Shown one piece after another: positions 27,439 to 36,656 of a stretch of DNA of 64,000 nucleotides. Source of the stretch: an uncultured Bacteroidales bacterium (GTDB lineage: Bacteria; Bacteroidota; Bacteroidia; Bacteroidales; UBA1715); the NCBI GenBank assembly GCA_937892155.1, contig CALAUG010000031.1, positions 1 through 64,000 on the forward strand. Reading direction: 5' to 3'. The number at the start of each line of letters is the position of its first letter. Positions within the stretch are counted from its first letter, which is position 1. The notes beneath the pieces were generated by a model. That model saw only the letters and a list, made by a program, of their open reading frames with translations. It made no database searches and was not told where the DNA came from. A program made the position numbers and the translations under genes.

Positions 27439-28707
27439 ATGAAAATTAAATATATAGCAACCCTTTGTTCAATTTTATTAGTCGGATATTTTGGCTATAC
27501 CATACAAACGCAACGAGGAGCATACGTTTTTATTGACGAAAAAGAGTTTATAGCTTCCTCATCTGCAGCTCCGGAACCAGAAGTGATGGAAGCAACAGCA
27601 GTTTTAGACACAATAGACTACCGCAAGGATGTTTCCGAATTTGTACGCAACTATTCTCAATTTTTCGAGCAACAATTTGACTCACTAAAATCGATTGGTG
27701 GTGCCATGACTATCGTATACAAAGGACAAACAGTCTTTTGTAAACCATACGGTGTAAAAAAGCAATGGACTCACGATTCTGTAAACGTGCACACAAAATT
27801 CCGTCTGGCATCTGTTTCCAAAGGATTCGCAGGTGTTTTAGCTGTAAAAATGGCTAGCAGAGAAGCTATAGACCTTGATGAACCCATAATCACATACCTG
27901 CCTACACTTCACCTGTCAAAAGCATACAATCAGGGACACGTAACATTACGCCACGTACTAAGTCATACATCAGGTTTACTTGGCTATTCATTTGACCCAG
28001 CGGTTGAAAGCGGTTACACGTATCATCAACTTTACGACATTTTATACAAAGCAAAAATCGATGCTCTGCCAGGTGAACGTTATGCGTATCAAAATGTAAT
28101 TTTCAGTTTGTTGGACACTGTTCTTCAAATACGAACAGGAATGACATACGGTGACTTGATGACCGAACAAATTTTCAGACCACTGCACATGACAGACGCT
28201 TCTGTTGGATTTAACGGTTTTGTCGCAGGGAAAAATTATGCATATCCACATAAAATGCTATCTGCTAAAACACTCACCTACAAAGTTTGCGAACTTAACG
28301 AACGATACTATTGTACAGCTCCTGCGGCTGGTGTAAATGCAAGCATTTCCGATTTAGCAATATGGTTACGTACCATTATGGGATATTCAAAATATTGTAT
28401 TACAAAGGAAATGATACAAGAAATTGGTACTCCATACATACATATTCCACAAACAACTGCAAAATACTGGGACAATAATTTAGAGTCAAAAGATTACGGT
28501 CTTGGCTGGCGCGTGTACACCTACGATGGAGAAAAGATTTTATATCATGGTGGATTTGTGCAAGGCTATCGTGCAGAAGTGATTGTTTGTCCAGAGAAAG
28601 AAATTGCAATGGCAATGCTTCTCAACTCGCCGAATATCTTGGCGCAAAAAGCAGTACCATACTTCATTAGAATGTATTCCGAATACCTCAATCAGAAAAT
28701 AAACTAA
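27439..28707 (+). CDS. Beta-lactamase-family serine hydrolase
   Basis: A 422-residue protein with an N-terminal hydrophobic anchor or signal (MKIKYIATLCSILLVGYFGY). The penicillin-binding/class C fold follows: SVSK (Ser125, Lys128) is the SxxK nucleophile motif, YQN in RYAYQNVIF is the YxN motif, and LYHGGFVQG near the C-terminus replaces KTG, as in esterases and D-aminopeptidases of this family. It is more likely a peptidase or esterase than a resistance enzyme. The ATG at 27439 is chosen because it directly begins the signal segment. It faces away from the flavoprotein-mqnE unit. Confidence 0.85.
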   Translation: MKIKYIATLCSILLVGYFGYTIQTQRGAYVFIDEKEFIASSSAAPEPEVMEATAVLDTIDYRKDVSEFVRNYSQFFEQQFDSLKSIGGAMTIVYKGQTVFCKPYGVKKQWTHDSVNVHTKFRLASVSKGFAGVLAVKMASREAIDLDEPIITYLPTLHLSKAYNQGHVTLRHVLSHTSGLLGYSFDPAVESGYTYHQLYDILYKAKIDALPGERYAYQNVIFSLLDTVLQIRTGMTYGDLMTEQIFRPLHMTDASVGFNGFVAGKNYAYPHKMLSAKTLTYKVCELNERYYCTAPAAGVNASISDLAIWLRTIMGYSKYCITKEMIQEIGTPYIHIPQTTAKYWDNNLESKDYGLGWRVYTYDGEKILYHGGFVQGYRAEVIVCPEKEIAMAMLLNSPNILAQKAVPYFIRMYSEYLNQKIN

Positions 28708-28737
28708 AAGTTCAGTATTAAAGCTGATAAATTTGTG

Positions 28738-29355
28738 ATGCTTCTTTCTACAGCTTATCTACCTCCAATTCAATACGTTGCACTACTTTTACAAAAAGGT
28801 TCTGCACAAATTGAAATTTGGGAACACTACGTAAAGCAATCATATAGGAATCGCGCGACAATTCTTTCTGCCAACGGTCCATTGGATTTGATTATGCCAT
28901 TGGAAAAAACGCAAGGTTGCAAAACGCTGTTGAAAGACGTTAAAATTGCCTACAGCGACCGCTGGAACGCCGAACATTGGAATGCAATAACATCTGCCTA
29001 CAATTCATCTCCTTTTTTTGAATATTACCGCGATGATTTGGAACGTTTTTTTACCGAAAAATTCAAATTCCTCATTGACTACAATGCTGAATTATTACAA
29101 ACAATTTTAAGCCTACTACAAATACACTGTGATTGCTCTTTCACGCAGGAATTCACAAAACCAAACTCCCTTGCTGACGATTTCCGCTACACGATTTCTC
29201 CGAAAATTGCGGTGGAAAATGTGGATTTTCCAGAATACACCCAAGTATTTGAAGACAAATTCGACTTTGTTCCCAATTTGAGCATTATTGATTTATTGTG
29301 CAACGAAGGTCCAGAATCGAAAGAATATCTAAAAACAATTCACTTCGACAAATAA
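28738..29355 (+). CDS. WbqC-like protein
   Basis: A 205-residue protein of the WbqC family, common in Bacteroidota and in some O-antigen loci. It is recognised by AYLPPIQY near the N-terminus, the WEHYVKQSYRNRATI segment, and SDRWNAEHWNAITSAYNSSPFFEYY. The biochemical role of the family is not firmly known; amide-forming or nucleotide-sugar modification steps have been suggested. No signal peptide. It follows the serine hydrolase gene by 30 bp and may be co-transcribed. A GTG three bases earlier is an alternative start. Confidence 0.85.
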   Translation: MLLSTAYLPPIQYVALLLQKGSAQIEIWEHYVKQSYRNRATILSANGPLDLIMPLEKTQGCKTLLKDVKIAYSDRWNAEHWNAITSAYNSSPFFEYYRDDLERFFTEKFKFLIDYNAELLQTILSLLQIHCDCSFTQEFTKPNSLADDFRYTISPKIAVENVDFPEYTQVFEDKFDFVPNLSIIDLLCNEGPESKEYLKTIHFDK

Positions 29356-29403
29356 TGATTAAAGTCATCAAAAGCTAGGGATCTCGAACTAATGGACAAA
29401 AAC

Positions 29404-29434
29404 AAAAAAGACGTTCACTCATGTAAACGTCTTT
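29404..29434 (-). terminator. Terminator of tRNA gene
   Basis: On the minus strand AAAGACGTTTAC pairs with GTGAACGTCTTT (12 bp, one G-U) around ATGA, followed by a T run. It lies immediately after the tRNA. Confidence 0.85.
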
Positions 29435-29436
29435 CG

Positions 29437-29510
29437 TAGCGAGAGGCGGGCTTGAACCGCCGACCTCAGGATTATGAATCCTGCGCTCTAACCAGCTGAG
29501 CTACCTCGCC
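29437..29510 (-). tRNA. tRNA with CAU anticodon, probably Met
   Basis: A 74-nt cloverleaf without encoded CCA. The acceptor stem GGCGAGG pairs with UCUCGCU, giving G-U pairs at both ends including position 1-72. The D arm contains AGCUCAGCUGGUUAGAGC. The anticodon stem CAGGA/UCCUG carries the loop UUCAUAA with anticodon CAU (plus-strand 29474-29476). The T arm is GGCGG UUCAAGC CCGCC. The anticodon stem lacks the three G-C pairs of an initiator, so this is an elongator tRNA-Met or the tRNA-Ile whose C34 becomes lysidine. A TACTTTTG promoter lies at 29534-29541. Confidence 0.92.
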
Positions 29511-29533
29511 AACACTGATTGTTAAATCGCTTG

Positions 29534-29541
29534 CAAAAGTA
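29534..29541 (-). promoter_or_regulatory. Bacteroidota -7 box, tRNA
   Basis: TACTTTTG then CAAGC on the minus strand, 24 bp before the mature tRNA 5' end. Confidence 0.7.
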
Positions 29542-29601
29542 GAAATATTTTTTTGTAATACAAGTCTATTATTGTTTTTTTTACCATTCAGAAAAAACTT
29601 G

Positions 29602-29609
29602 TAAGTTTG
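29602..29609 (+). promoter_or_regulatory. Bacteroidota -7 box, cyclo-ligase/uvrB
   Basis: TAAGTTTG, 24 bp before the ATG at 29634. Confidence 0.5.
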
Positions 29610-29633
29610 TAGGTGTAAATAAATCGTATCTGT

Positions 29634-30164
29634 ATGAAATTGACCATCCGAAAAGCAATGCTTTCACAAACTCGCAGCAAGTCACAAGAAGAACTTCTAT
29701 CCCTTTCTGTGAAAATCTGCGAAGAAATTGAAAAAAACAACCTTTTTCAACAAGCAAAAATTGTATTGTGCTTTTGGTCATTGCCAGACGAAGTCAACAC
29801 TCACGATTTAATCCAGAAATGGGCAAAACAAAAGACTATACTCCTACCCAAAGTTATTGGAGAAAAATTGGAACTTCATACGTTCACAGACACAGAAAGT
29901 ATGACAACGGGCGAATTTGGCATTAGCGAACCAACAGGACCCGTTTTTGACGATTTCAAGAAAATAGATCTTTGCATTATTCCAGGATTGGCATTTGACA
30001 AAGACGGAGGAAGAATGGGACGTGGAAAAGGATTTTACGATAGATTCCTACCTCAAACCAACTGCCACAAAATGGGCATCTGCTTCCCGTGGCAAATTGT
30101 TCCTAAAATAGAATGCGCCCCTTGGGACATTCCAATGGACGAGGTTGTCAGCTGCGAATTGTAA
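29634..30164 (+). CDS. 5-formyltetrahydrofolate cyclo-ligase
   Basis: ATP-dependent enzyme (5,10-methenyl-THF synthetase) that converts 5-formyl-THF to 5,10-methenyl-THF and so returns it to the one-carbon pool. The 176-residue length is typical. The N-terminal basic motif KLTIRKAMLSQTR and the C-terminal GMGRGKGFYDRFL (the GRGxGxYDR nucleotide-binding signature) identify it, together with IIPGLAFD. It ends six bases before uvrB on the same strand, so the two are likely co-transcribed. Confidence 0.95.
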   Translation: MKLTIRKAMLSQTRSKSQEELLSLSVKICEEIEKNNLFQQAKIVLCFWSLPDEVNTHDLIQKWAKQKTILLPKVIGEKLELHTFTDTESMTTGEFGISEPTGPVFDDFKKIDLCIIPGLAFDKDGGRMGRGKGFYDRFLPQTNCHKMGICFPWQIVPKIECAPWDIPMDEVVSCEL

Positions 30165-30170
30165 CATTCT

Positions 30171-32147
30171 ATGGAATTTTCTCTTGTTTCGAAATATAAA
30201 CCTACAGGCGACCAACCTGAAGCAATACGCCAACTGTCGGAAGGTATTCTCGCTGGCGCAAAGCATCAAGTGTTGCTGGGTGTTACTGGTTCTGGAAAGA
30301 CTTTTACCGTGGCAAATGTCATTCAAGAGGTACAAAAACCGACGTTGATTTTAAGCCACAACAAAACGCTTGCCGCTCAGTTATACAACGAGTTCAAGCA
30401 ATTTTTTCCAAACAACGCCGTGGAATATTTTGTATCTTATTACGATTATTATCAGCCTGAAGCATATATTCCACAGACAAACACATACATAGAGAAGGAT
30501 TTGTCCATTAACGACGAATTGGAAAAACTTCGTCTAAGTACAACTAGCACACTACTCTCTGGACGAAAAGATATCATAATTGTTTCTTCGGTTTCATGCA
30601 TTTATGGTATGGGCAACCCTAACAACTTCAACGAACGAGCAATCCGTTTACGCGTCGGACAAAAAATTGCCCAAGATGTTCTTCTCCGCGAATTAGTTGA
30701 TGATTTATATGCCCGTAACGAGATAGAATTTCAACGTGGAACATTCCGCGTAAAAGGCGACACCATTGACGTCTGGGTTGCATCTGAAGATTATGCCATC
30801 CGCATTGAAATGTGGGATGATGAAATTGACAACATTATTGCCATAAATCCAGGAACTGGCAAACCACTTCAGAAGCTCAAAGAAACAGTTATCTACCCCG
30901 CAAACTTGTTTATTACAAGTAAAGGTGGATTTGAAAGAGCCATACGTGAAATTCAGGACGATTTAGTCAAACAAATCGCATTTTTAGAACAGGAAGACAA
31001 GCAACTTGAAGCCCAACGACTAAAAGAACGTGTTGAATACGATCTTGAAATGATTAAAGAAATTGGCTACTGTTCTGGTATAGAAAACTATTCCCGCTAT
31101 TTTGACGGCCGTGCTGCGGGCGTTAGACCGTATTGCTTATTTGATTATCTACCCAAAGATTTTTTATTGGTAATAGATGAAAGCCACGTAACCGTTCCTC
31201 AAATACACGGAATGTATGGTGGCGACCATTCTCGAAAAATCAACCTAGTAGAAAATGGTTTTAGACTACCTGCCGCACTTGATAACAGACCACTCAACTT
31301 TTCTGAATTTGAATCACTTTGCAACCAAACAATTTATGTGAGTGCAACGCCTGCAGATTTTGAATTGAACCGTTCTGAAGGCGTTATTGTAGAACAGATT
31401 ATCCGACCGACAGGACTATTAGAACCGATGATAGAAATCCGTCCGACAGAAAATCAAATTGACGATTTAATAGAAGAAATTGCAAAACGGACAGAAAAGA
31501 ACGAAAGAGTGTTAGTCACTACCTTAACGAAACGTATGGCTGAAGAATTACAAAAATATTTAACTCGTTTAGGAATGCGCAGCGCCTACATCCACAGCGA
31601 TGTTGATACGTTGGAACGTGTTGAGATATTGGAGAATCTCCGTGCTGGTGGCTTTGACGTTCTGGTTGGCGTAAACCTATTACGTGAAGGTCTTGACTTA
31701 CCAGAAGTGTCACTTGTTGCCATATTAGACGCCGACAAAGAAGGATTTCTCCGCTGCGAGCGTTCATTAACGCAAACGGCAGGCCGTGCGGCACGTAACG
31801 TCAATGGTCTCGTCATAATGTACGCCGACACCATTACCGAAAGTATGCAGAAAACCATTGACGAAACCAACCGACGCAGAGAAAAACAAATCAAATACAA
31901 CACCGAACACAATATTACTCCGCAGCCTATCATCAAATCTCTTGATAGTTCACTTGCGAAAAAAGACGAAGCGGAACAGAAAAGCAGCATAGCAGCCGAT
32001 CCTGTCGTTCAATATATGAACAAAGACCAGTTAAAGAAACTGATTACAAAAACAAAAAAAGAAATGGAAGCAGCTGCAAAAGAGATGGATTTTGCCACAG
32101 CTGCCAAGTTACGCGACGAAATGTTAGAACTTCAAAAATTGTTATAA
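30171..32147 (+). CDS. uvrB: Excinuclease ABC subunit B
   Basis: Damage-verification subunit of nucleotide excision repair. The 658-residue length is normal. Helicase motif I is GVTGSGKT at about residue 38. The beta-hairpin region with YYDYYQPEAY follows, then DESH in motif II, the ATP-site GRAAR in motif VI, and a C-terminal UVR domain (about 620-655) with EMDFATAAKLRDEM that contacts UvrC. The gene lies directly behind the cyclo-ligase gene. Confidence 0.98.
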   Translation: MEFSLVSKYKPTGDQPEAIRQLSEGILAGAKHQVLLGVTGSGKTFTVANVIQEVQKPTLILSHNKTLAAQLYNEFKQFFPNNAVEYFVSYYDYYQPEAYIPQTNTYIEKDLSINDELEKLRLSTTSTLLSGRKDIIIVSSVSCIYGMGNPNNFNERAIRLRVGQKIAQDVLLRELVDDLYARNEIEFQRGTFRVKGDTIDVWVASEDYAIRIEMWDDEIDNIIAINPGTGKPLQKLKETVIYPANLFITSKGGFERAIREIQDDLVKQIAFLEQEDKQLEAQRLKERVEYDLEMIKEIGYCSGIENYSRYFDGRAAGVRPYCLFDYLPKDFLLVIDESHVTVPQIHGMYGGDHSRKINLVENGFRLPAALDNRPLNFSEFESLCNQTIYVSATPADFELNRSEGVIVEQIIRPTGLLEPMIEIRPTENQIDDLIEEIAKRTEKNERVLVTTLTKRMAEELQKYLTRLGMRSAYIHSDVDTLERVEILENLRAGGFDVLVGVNLLREGLDLPEVSLVAILDADKEGFLRCERSLTQTAGRAARNVNGLVIMYADTITESMQKTIDETNRRREKQIKYNTEHNITPQPIIKSLDSSLAKKDEAEQKSSIAADPVVQYMNKDQLKKLITKTKKEMEAAAKEMDFATAAKLRDEMLELQKLL

Positions 32148-32160
32148 GCACTTTTTTTTC

Positions 32161-32168
32161 TACTTTTG
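32161..32168 (+). promoter_or_regulatory. Bacteroidota -7 box, FKBP gene
   Basis: TACTTTTG then TAGG, 36 bp before the ATG at 32204. Confidence 0.6.
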
Positions 32169-32203
32169 TAGGCAACTAACAATAGAAATTAAAAACGAAT
32201 AAA

Positions 32204-32803
32204 ATGATACAGACTGATTTAGACAAAGCAAGTTACAGCCTTGGAATGAACATTGGCACAAGCCTTAAAGGTGAAGGTGTAACAGAAATCAACGCAGAAC
32301 TTTTTGCAAAAGGACTTAACGATATGATGAAAGGCAACCAATTGGAACTTTCATTACAAGAGGCATACGAAACAATCCAAGAATTTTTAGCAAAGGCAAA
32401 TGCTAAAAAATATGAGAAAAACATAACGGAAGGCAAAAAATTCCTAGAAGAAAACGCAAAACGTGCAGGTGTTGTAACATTACCAAGCGGACTACAATAT
32501 GAAATTCTAAAAGAAGGTAATGGTCCTAAGCCAAAAGCAACCGACACGGTAACGACACACTACCACGGAACACTAATTGACGGAACGGTATTCGACAGTT
32601 CAGTACAACGCAATCAACCAGCATCATTCCCTGTAAATGGCGTAATTCAAGGTTGGGTTGAAGCATTACAGTTAATGCCTGTTGGTTCCAAATGGAAATT
32701 GTATGTTCCTTCTGACCTGGCATACGGAGCAAACGCACCTGGCGGCGTCATTGAACCACACATGACATTGATTTTTGAAGTAGAATTGCTGGCAATAAAA
32801 TAA
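32204..32803 (+). CDS. FKBP-type peptidyl-prolyl isomerase
   Basis: A proline isomerase of 199 residues with a helical N-terminal dimerisation domain (about 1-90) and a C-terminal FKBP domain (about 100-198). FKBP signatures: VTTHYHGTLIDGTVFDSS, FPVNGVIQGWVEALQLMPVGSKW and YGANAPGGVIEPHMTLIFEVELL. No signal peptide is visible, which fits a cytoplasmic FklB-like foldase rather than an outer-membrane Mip. It stands alone with its own promoter. Confidence 0.94.
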   Translation: MIQTDLDKASYSLGMNIGTSLKGEGVTEINAELFAKGLNDMMKGNQLELSLQEAYETIQEFLAKANAKKYEKNITEGKKFLEENAKRAGVVTLPSGLQYEILKEGNGPKPKATDTVTTHYHGTLIDGTVFDSSVQRNQPASFPVNGVIQGWVEALQLMPVGSKWKLYVPSDLAYGANAPGGVIEPHMTLIFEVELLAIK

Positions 32804-32981
32804 CATTTGTCGTAAAAAGCTTTACAAGAACGAGGTAGATTAATACGACAAACAATAACAGGGTTTCCGAGCGTAGTGAATAAATTTTCCCAATTTTAAA
32901 AGTTATTTTTAGACAAATAACTTGCTGGAAGCGTTTACTCATAAAAAAAGTGTATATTTGAAACGGATTAGATATTTTGAG
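32804..32981. other. Intergenic region with weak inverted repeats
   Basis: TTTGTCGT (32806-32813) and ACGACAAA (32845-32852) form an 8-bp inverted repeat 31 bp apart, with a small GTAAA/TTTAC hairpin nested inside (32812-32825). There is no T run at the end, so a terminator is not called. The PorE-like gene's promoter box follows at 32953. Confidence 0.4.
32953..32960 (+). promoter_or_regulatory. Bacteroidota -7 box, PorE-like gene
   Basis: TATATTTG, 22 bp before the ATG at 32982. It rules out the in-frame start at 32922. Confidence 0.65.
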
Positions 32982-34967
32982 ATGAAACGTAGCTTTATCT
33001 TCATACTTTCTTGCTTGCTGTTGGCAACAAATGCGTTTTGCCAAAAAACTCTGCAAAAACGCGCCGACAATGCTCTAAAATCCAACGAATATACATTTGC
33101 AATAAACAATTATAAAAGTTTATTTGCACAAACTGAAAGCGAAGATCCCAACAAGGCCGTCATTGCCTACAAAATCGGTTACTGCTACCGACACATCTCA
33201 AAACCGTTGGACGCACAACTTTGGTTCGAAAAAGCAATAGATTTGAAGTATCAAGATCCTATTGTCTACCTCTATTGTGCCGATGCGGAACGAATGAATC
33301 AAAATTTCGACAAAGCCATTAAAAATTATGAACAGTATCGTTCATTAGTGCCAACTAACAAGCTGTCTGACAAAGGAATAGAATCGTGCCGCACCGCAAA
33401 AGTTTGGATTAAATCGCCAACGAATTACAAAATCACTAATATGGCTTTTGTCAACAGCGAGTTTTCTGATTATTCGCCATATTTCACGTTTGACGGGAAA
33501 AGTAATTCTTTATATTTTTCTTCATCACGCGCAAATGCCATAGGTGATATGGTACACGGCGGTAGTGGACAAAGTTTCTGCGACATTTTCACATCACAGG
33601 AAGACGCAAAAGGTTCGTGGTCTGCTCCACTTTCTTTATCAAGCCAGATTAATACGGAACAAGAAGAAGGTACGCCAAGTATCACTGCAGATGGAAATCT
33701 AATGTTCTATACCCAATGTGAATATGGTAACGGTACTTCATACTGCCACATCATGTCATCCACGAAAATGGGGTCATCGTGGGACAAGCCAAATGAGATG
33801 AGTTTCACTGACGGTAGAGACACGTGCGACTATGTTCATCCGTGCATTTCCTCTGATGGTTTAAAACTCTATTTCGCATCCAATAGACCTGGTGGTTACG
33901 GCGGTTACGATATTTGGTATTGCAGCCGTTCATCTAACAAAGATAAATGGAGTAAGCCGAAAAACGCTGGAAATGTTATCAACAGCGAATGCGATGAATT
34001 ATTTCCATACCTTCGTCAAGACAGCACACTTTATTTTGCATCTAACGGTCACGTTGGAATGGGTGGATTGGATATTTTTAGAGTTAACCACGATGCAAAA
34101 GGAAAAGAATATATTCTAAATCTGATGAGTCCTATTAATTCTCCATCCGATGATTTTGGAATCACTTTCCGCGACACATTGGAAGAAGGATATTTTAGCT
34201 CCAATCGTCCAGGCGGTAAAGGCTACGATGACATTTACCACTTTTCAATTATCAAATTGCACTATTCTGTTTTTGGTAAAATCTTAAACGAAATTACTGA
34301 TGAGCCAATAGCAAACGCGACTGTGAGCCTTATTGGTAGTGACGGAACATCGTTGGAAGTAACATCGGACGCTCAAGGTAATTATAAATTCGACCTCAGT
34401 CCACAAACAAATTATGTACTACTGGCAATTCACGAAGGCTACTTAAACAGCAAATACAAAGTTTCAACATACGGACGTAAGGATGACAAAAACTTTGAAG
34501 TCAACCTTTATATGACACAACTCGACGCTGCAATAGAAGTTCCAAATGTGTTGTACGACGTTAACCGCTGGGAATTGCGTCCAGAATCAATAGTTTCCCT
34601 TACGAAACTGTTAGAAACGCTTCAGGATAATCCAAATATTACCATAGAATTAAGTTCACACACCGACTATCGTGTAGGTCCAAGAATGAGTAATGAAGAA
34701 TTATCACAACGACGTGCGCAATCTGTTGTTGATTTCCTTATTTCTAAGGGAATTGACAAAAAACGTCTAACTGCAAAAGGATACGGAGCAAACAAACCTA
34801 AAGTTGTTGATCAAAAATATGCAGATCTACATTCATTCCTCAAGATTGGGGATGTGCTAACACCTGCATTCATCCAAAATTTAACCGAGAAATCTCAACA
34901 GGAAGTTTGCCACCAAATCAATCGTAGAACCGAATTTAAAGTTACTTCAACAAACTACAATAAATAA
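32982..34967 (+). CDS. PorE-like T9SS outer-membrane-associated protein
   Basis: A 661-residue protein: signal peptide (about 1-20); TPR units about 20-155 (GYCYRHISKPLDAQLWFEKAI); WD40/PD40 propeller about 160-420 with repeated YFSSxRPGGxGxxDI blades; carboxypeptidase-regulatory-like domain about 426-515; OmpA-like peptidoglycan-binding domain about 535-660 with SSHTDYRVG and RRAQSVVDFL. This TPR - propeller - CRD - OmpA order is that of PorE, which links the T9SS to peptidoglycan. Other OmpA-family proteins share it, so the exact role is inferred. It lies two bases before purM. A shorter-known paralogue with the same architecture lies at 62780-64000. Confidence 0.82.
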   Translation: MKRSFIFILSCLLLATNAFCQKTLQKRADNALKSNEYTFAINNYKSLFAQTESEDPNKAVIAYKIGYCYRHISKPLDAQLWFEKAIDLKYQDPIVYLYCADAERMNQNFDKAIKNYEQYRSLVPTNKLSDKGIESCRTAKVWIKSPTNYKITNMAFVNSEFSDYSPYFTFDGKSNSLYFSSSRANAIGDMVHGGSGQSFCDIFTSQEDAKGSWSAPLSLSSQINTEQEEGTPSITADGNLMFYTQCEYGNGTSYCHIMSSTKMGSSWDKPNEMSFTDGRDTCDYVHPCISSDGLKLYFASNRPGGYGGYDIWYCSRSSNKDKWSKPKNAGNVINSECDELFPYLRQDSTLYFASNGHVGMGGLDIFRVNHDAKGKEYILNLMSPINSPSDDFGITFRDTLEEGYFSSNRPGGKGYDDIYHFSIIKLHYSVFGKILNEITDEPIANATVSLIGSDGTSLEVTSDAQGNYKFDLSPQTNYVLLAIHEGYLNSKYKVSTYGRKDDKNFEVNLYMTQLDAAIEVPNVLYDVNRWELRPESIVSLTKLLETLQDNPNITIELSSHTDYRVGPRMSNEELSQRRAQSVVDFLISKGIDKKRLTAKGYGANKPKVVDQKYADLHSFLKIGDVLTPAFIQNLTEKSQQEVCHQINRRTEFKVTSTNYNK

Positions 34968-34969
34968 AA

Positions 34970-36139
34970 ATGGCTGTAGAATCAAGATACATGCAACGTG
35001 GCGTTTCTGCTGGGAAAGAAGATGTTCACAATGCAATCAAAAACATTGACAAAGGATTATACCCACAAGCATTTTGTAAAATTATTCCTGACATTTTAGG
35101 AGGCGACCCAAATTACTGCAACATTATGCATGCTGACGGAGCCGGAACAAAATCGTCACTTGCCTATTTGTATTGGAAAGAAACTGGCGATTTGTCGGTA
35201 TGGAAAGGTATCGCGCAAGATGCTTTAATTATGAATATTGACGACCTTCTTTGTGTTGGCGCAGTCGATAATATTTTGGTGTCATCTACCATAGGTAGAA
35301 ATAAAATGTTAGTTCCAGGCGAAGTGATTTCAGCCATTATAAATGGAACTGATGAGTTACTTGCAGAGTTACGTGAAATGGGTGTTGGCGTATATGCAAC
35401 AGGTGGAGAGACAGCTGATGTTGGCGACTTGGTTCGTACTATAATCGTAGATAGCACAGTTACCTGCCGTATGAAACGAAGCGACATTATTAATAATGCC
35501 AACATAAAAGCAGGTGATGTCATTGTTGGTCTTGCATCGTACGGTCAAGCAACATACGAAAAAGAATACAATGGCGGTATGGGAAGTAACGGACTTACTT
35601 CGGCACGCCACGATGTTTTCGGTAAATATTTGGCTCAAAAATATCCAGAAAGCTATGATGCAGCTGTGCCAGAAGAATTAGTATACTCTGGCAACCTCAA
35701 ACTGACAGATTCTGTACAAGATTCTCCTATCGACGCAGGTAAATTAGTTTTATCACCAACAAGAACGTATGCCCCTGTAGTAAAGAAACTTCTCGATGCT
35801 ATGCGTCCTCAAATACACGGAATGGTTCACTGCTCCGGCGGTGCACAGACAAAAATTCTCCACTTTATTGACAATCTAAAAGTGGTAAAAGACAACCTTT
35901 TCCCTGTACCTCCTCTATTCAAAACAATTCACGAACAAAGCGGTACAGACTGGAAAGAGATGTACAAAGTGTTTAATATGGGACATAGATTGGAAGTATA
36001 CGTTTCTCCAGAAAATGCACAACAGGTTATAGAAATATCGAAGTCATTTAATATTGATGCTCAAATAGTTGGACACATCGAAGCGTCAGACAAAAAAGAA
36101 TTAATAATTGAAAGTGAATTTGGAAAATTTGAATATTAA
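34970..36139 (+). CDS. purM: Phosphoribosylformylglycinamidine cyclo-ligase
   Basis: AIR synthase: closes the imidazole ring in purine synthesis with ATP. At 389 residues it is the longer Bacteroidota form; most bacterial enzymes are about 345. Signatures: YMQRGVSAG near the N-terminus, HADGAGTKSSLAY, DDLLCVGA, GGETADVGDLV and MGHRLEVYV near the end. It follows the PorE-like gene by two bases, so it may be read through from that promoter. Confidence 0.95.
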   Translation: MAVESRYMQRGVSAGKEDVHNAIKNIDKGLYPQAFCKIIPDILGGDPNYCNIMHADGAGTKSSLAYLYWKETGDLSVWKGIAQDALIMNIDDLLCVGAVDNILVSSTIGRNKMLVPGEVISAIINGTDELLAELREMGVGVYATGGETADVGDLVRTIIVDSTVTCRMKRSDIINNANIKAGDVIVGLASYGQATYEKEYNGGMGSNGLTSARHDVFGKYLAQKYPESYDAAVPEELVYSGNLKLTDSVQDSPIDAGKLVLSPTRTYAPVVKKLLDAMRPQIHGMVHCSGGAQTKILHFIDNLKVVKDNLFPVPPLFKTIHEQSGTDWKEMYKVFNMGHRLEVYVSPENAQQVIEISKSFNIDAQIVGHIEASDKKELIIESEFGKFEY

Positions 36140-36218
36140 GGTAAAAAATTTACTATAATTGTATAAAATCTTCAATATTTTTCCATATTTGCAAAAGAGT
36201 ATGATTAGATATACAACT

Positions 36219-36650
36219 ATGAAAAAGTTTTTATTCTTTATTATAGCCTCATTATTTGCGACCACAGTGTTCTCGCAGAATGTTGAGTTGTCTAAACTTA
36301 CCTCTAAATGGGTTGAACAAGGTAGAGAGGAAATAGAAATCTTTTGTCTTGACAACAAACCTTACTCGGGAAAGGTTTATGCAAAGCATCCTAACGGAAA
36401 AATTGGATTAATTGGTGAATTTGCGAACGGGCAAAAAGAAGGTACTTGGACATATTGGTACTCTACAGGTGAAAAGAAAAGAGAGTCTGTATATCAAAAA
36501 GGTAAAAAAGAAGGTACTACATATTACTGGCATCCTAATGGTCAAATGGCAAAGGAAATTACCTATCGTAATGACAAAAACATAGACCAAAAGTTATGGG
36601 ATGACAAAGGCAACCGCTTAAAAAATCCTACATTTGAATCGTTCAGATAA
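36219..36650 (+). CDS. Exported MORN-repeat (YwqK-like) protein
   Basis: A 143-residue protein with a signal peptide (MKKFLFFIIASLFATTVFSQ). Three or four MORN_2-type repeats of about 22 residues follow, each with the pattern HPNGKxxxxGxFxNGxKEGTW. Such proteins are often annotated as YwqK-family antitoxins, but no toxin partner is visible and export argues against that role. The ATG at 36219 starts the signal peptide directly; an ATG at 36201 is an alternative. It lies six bases before the ppx gene. Confidence 0.8.
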   Translation: MKKFLFFIIASLFATTVFSQNVELSKLTSKWVEQGREEIEIFCLDNKPYSGKVYAKHPNGKIGLIGEFANGQKEGTWTYWYSTGEKKRESVYQKGKKEGTTYYWHPNGQMAKEITYRNDKNIDQKLWDDKGNRLKNPTFESFR

Positions 36651-36656
36651 GGTGCA

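Noticed and set aside
27439..28707. Antibiotic-resistance beta-lactamase
   Set aside because: The SxxK and YxN motifs are shared with many esterases and peptidases, and the third motif is HGG rather than KTG.
29437..29510. Initiator tRNA
   Set aside because: The anticodon stem lacks the three consecutive G-C pairs of initiators.
36219..36650. Toxin-antitoxin module
   Set aside because: YwqK-type proteins are often labelled antitoxins, but this one is exported and has no adjacent toxin-like gene.
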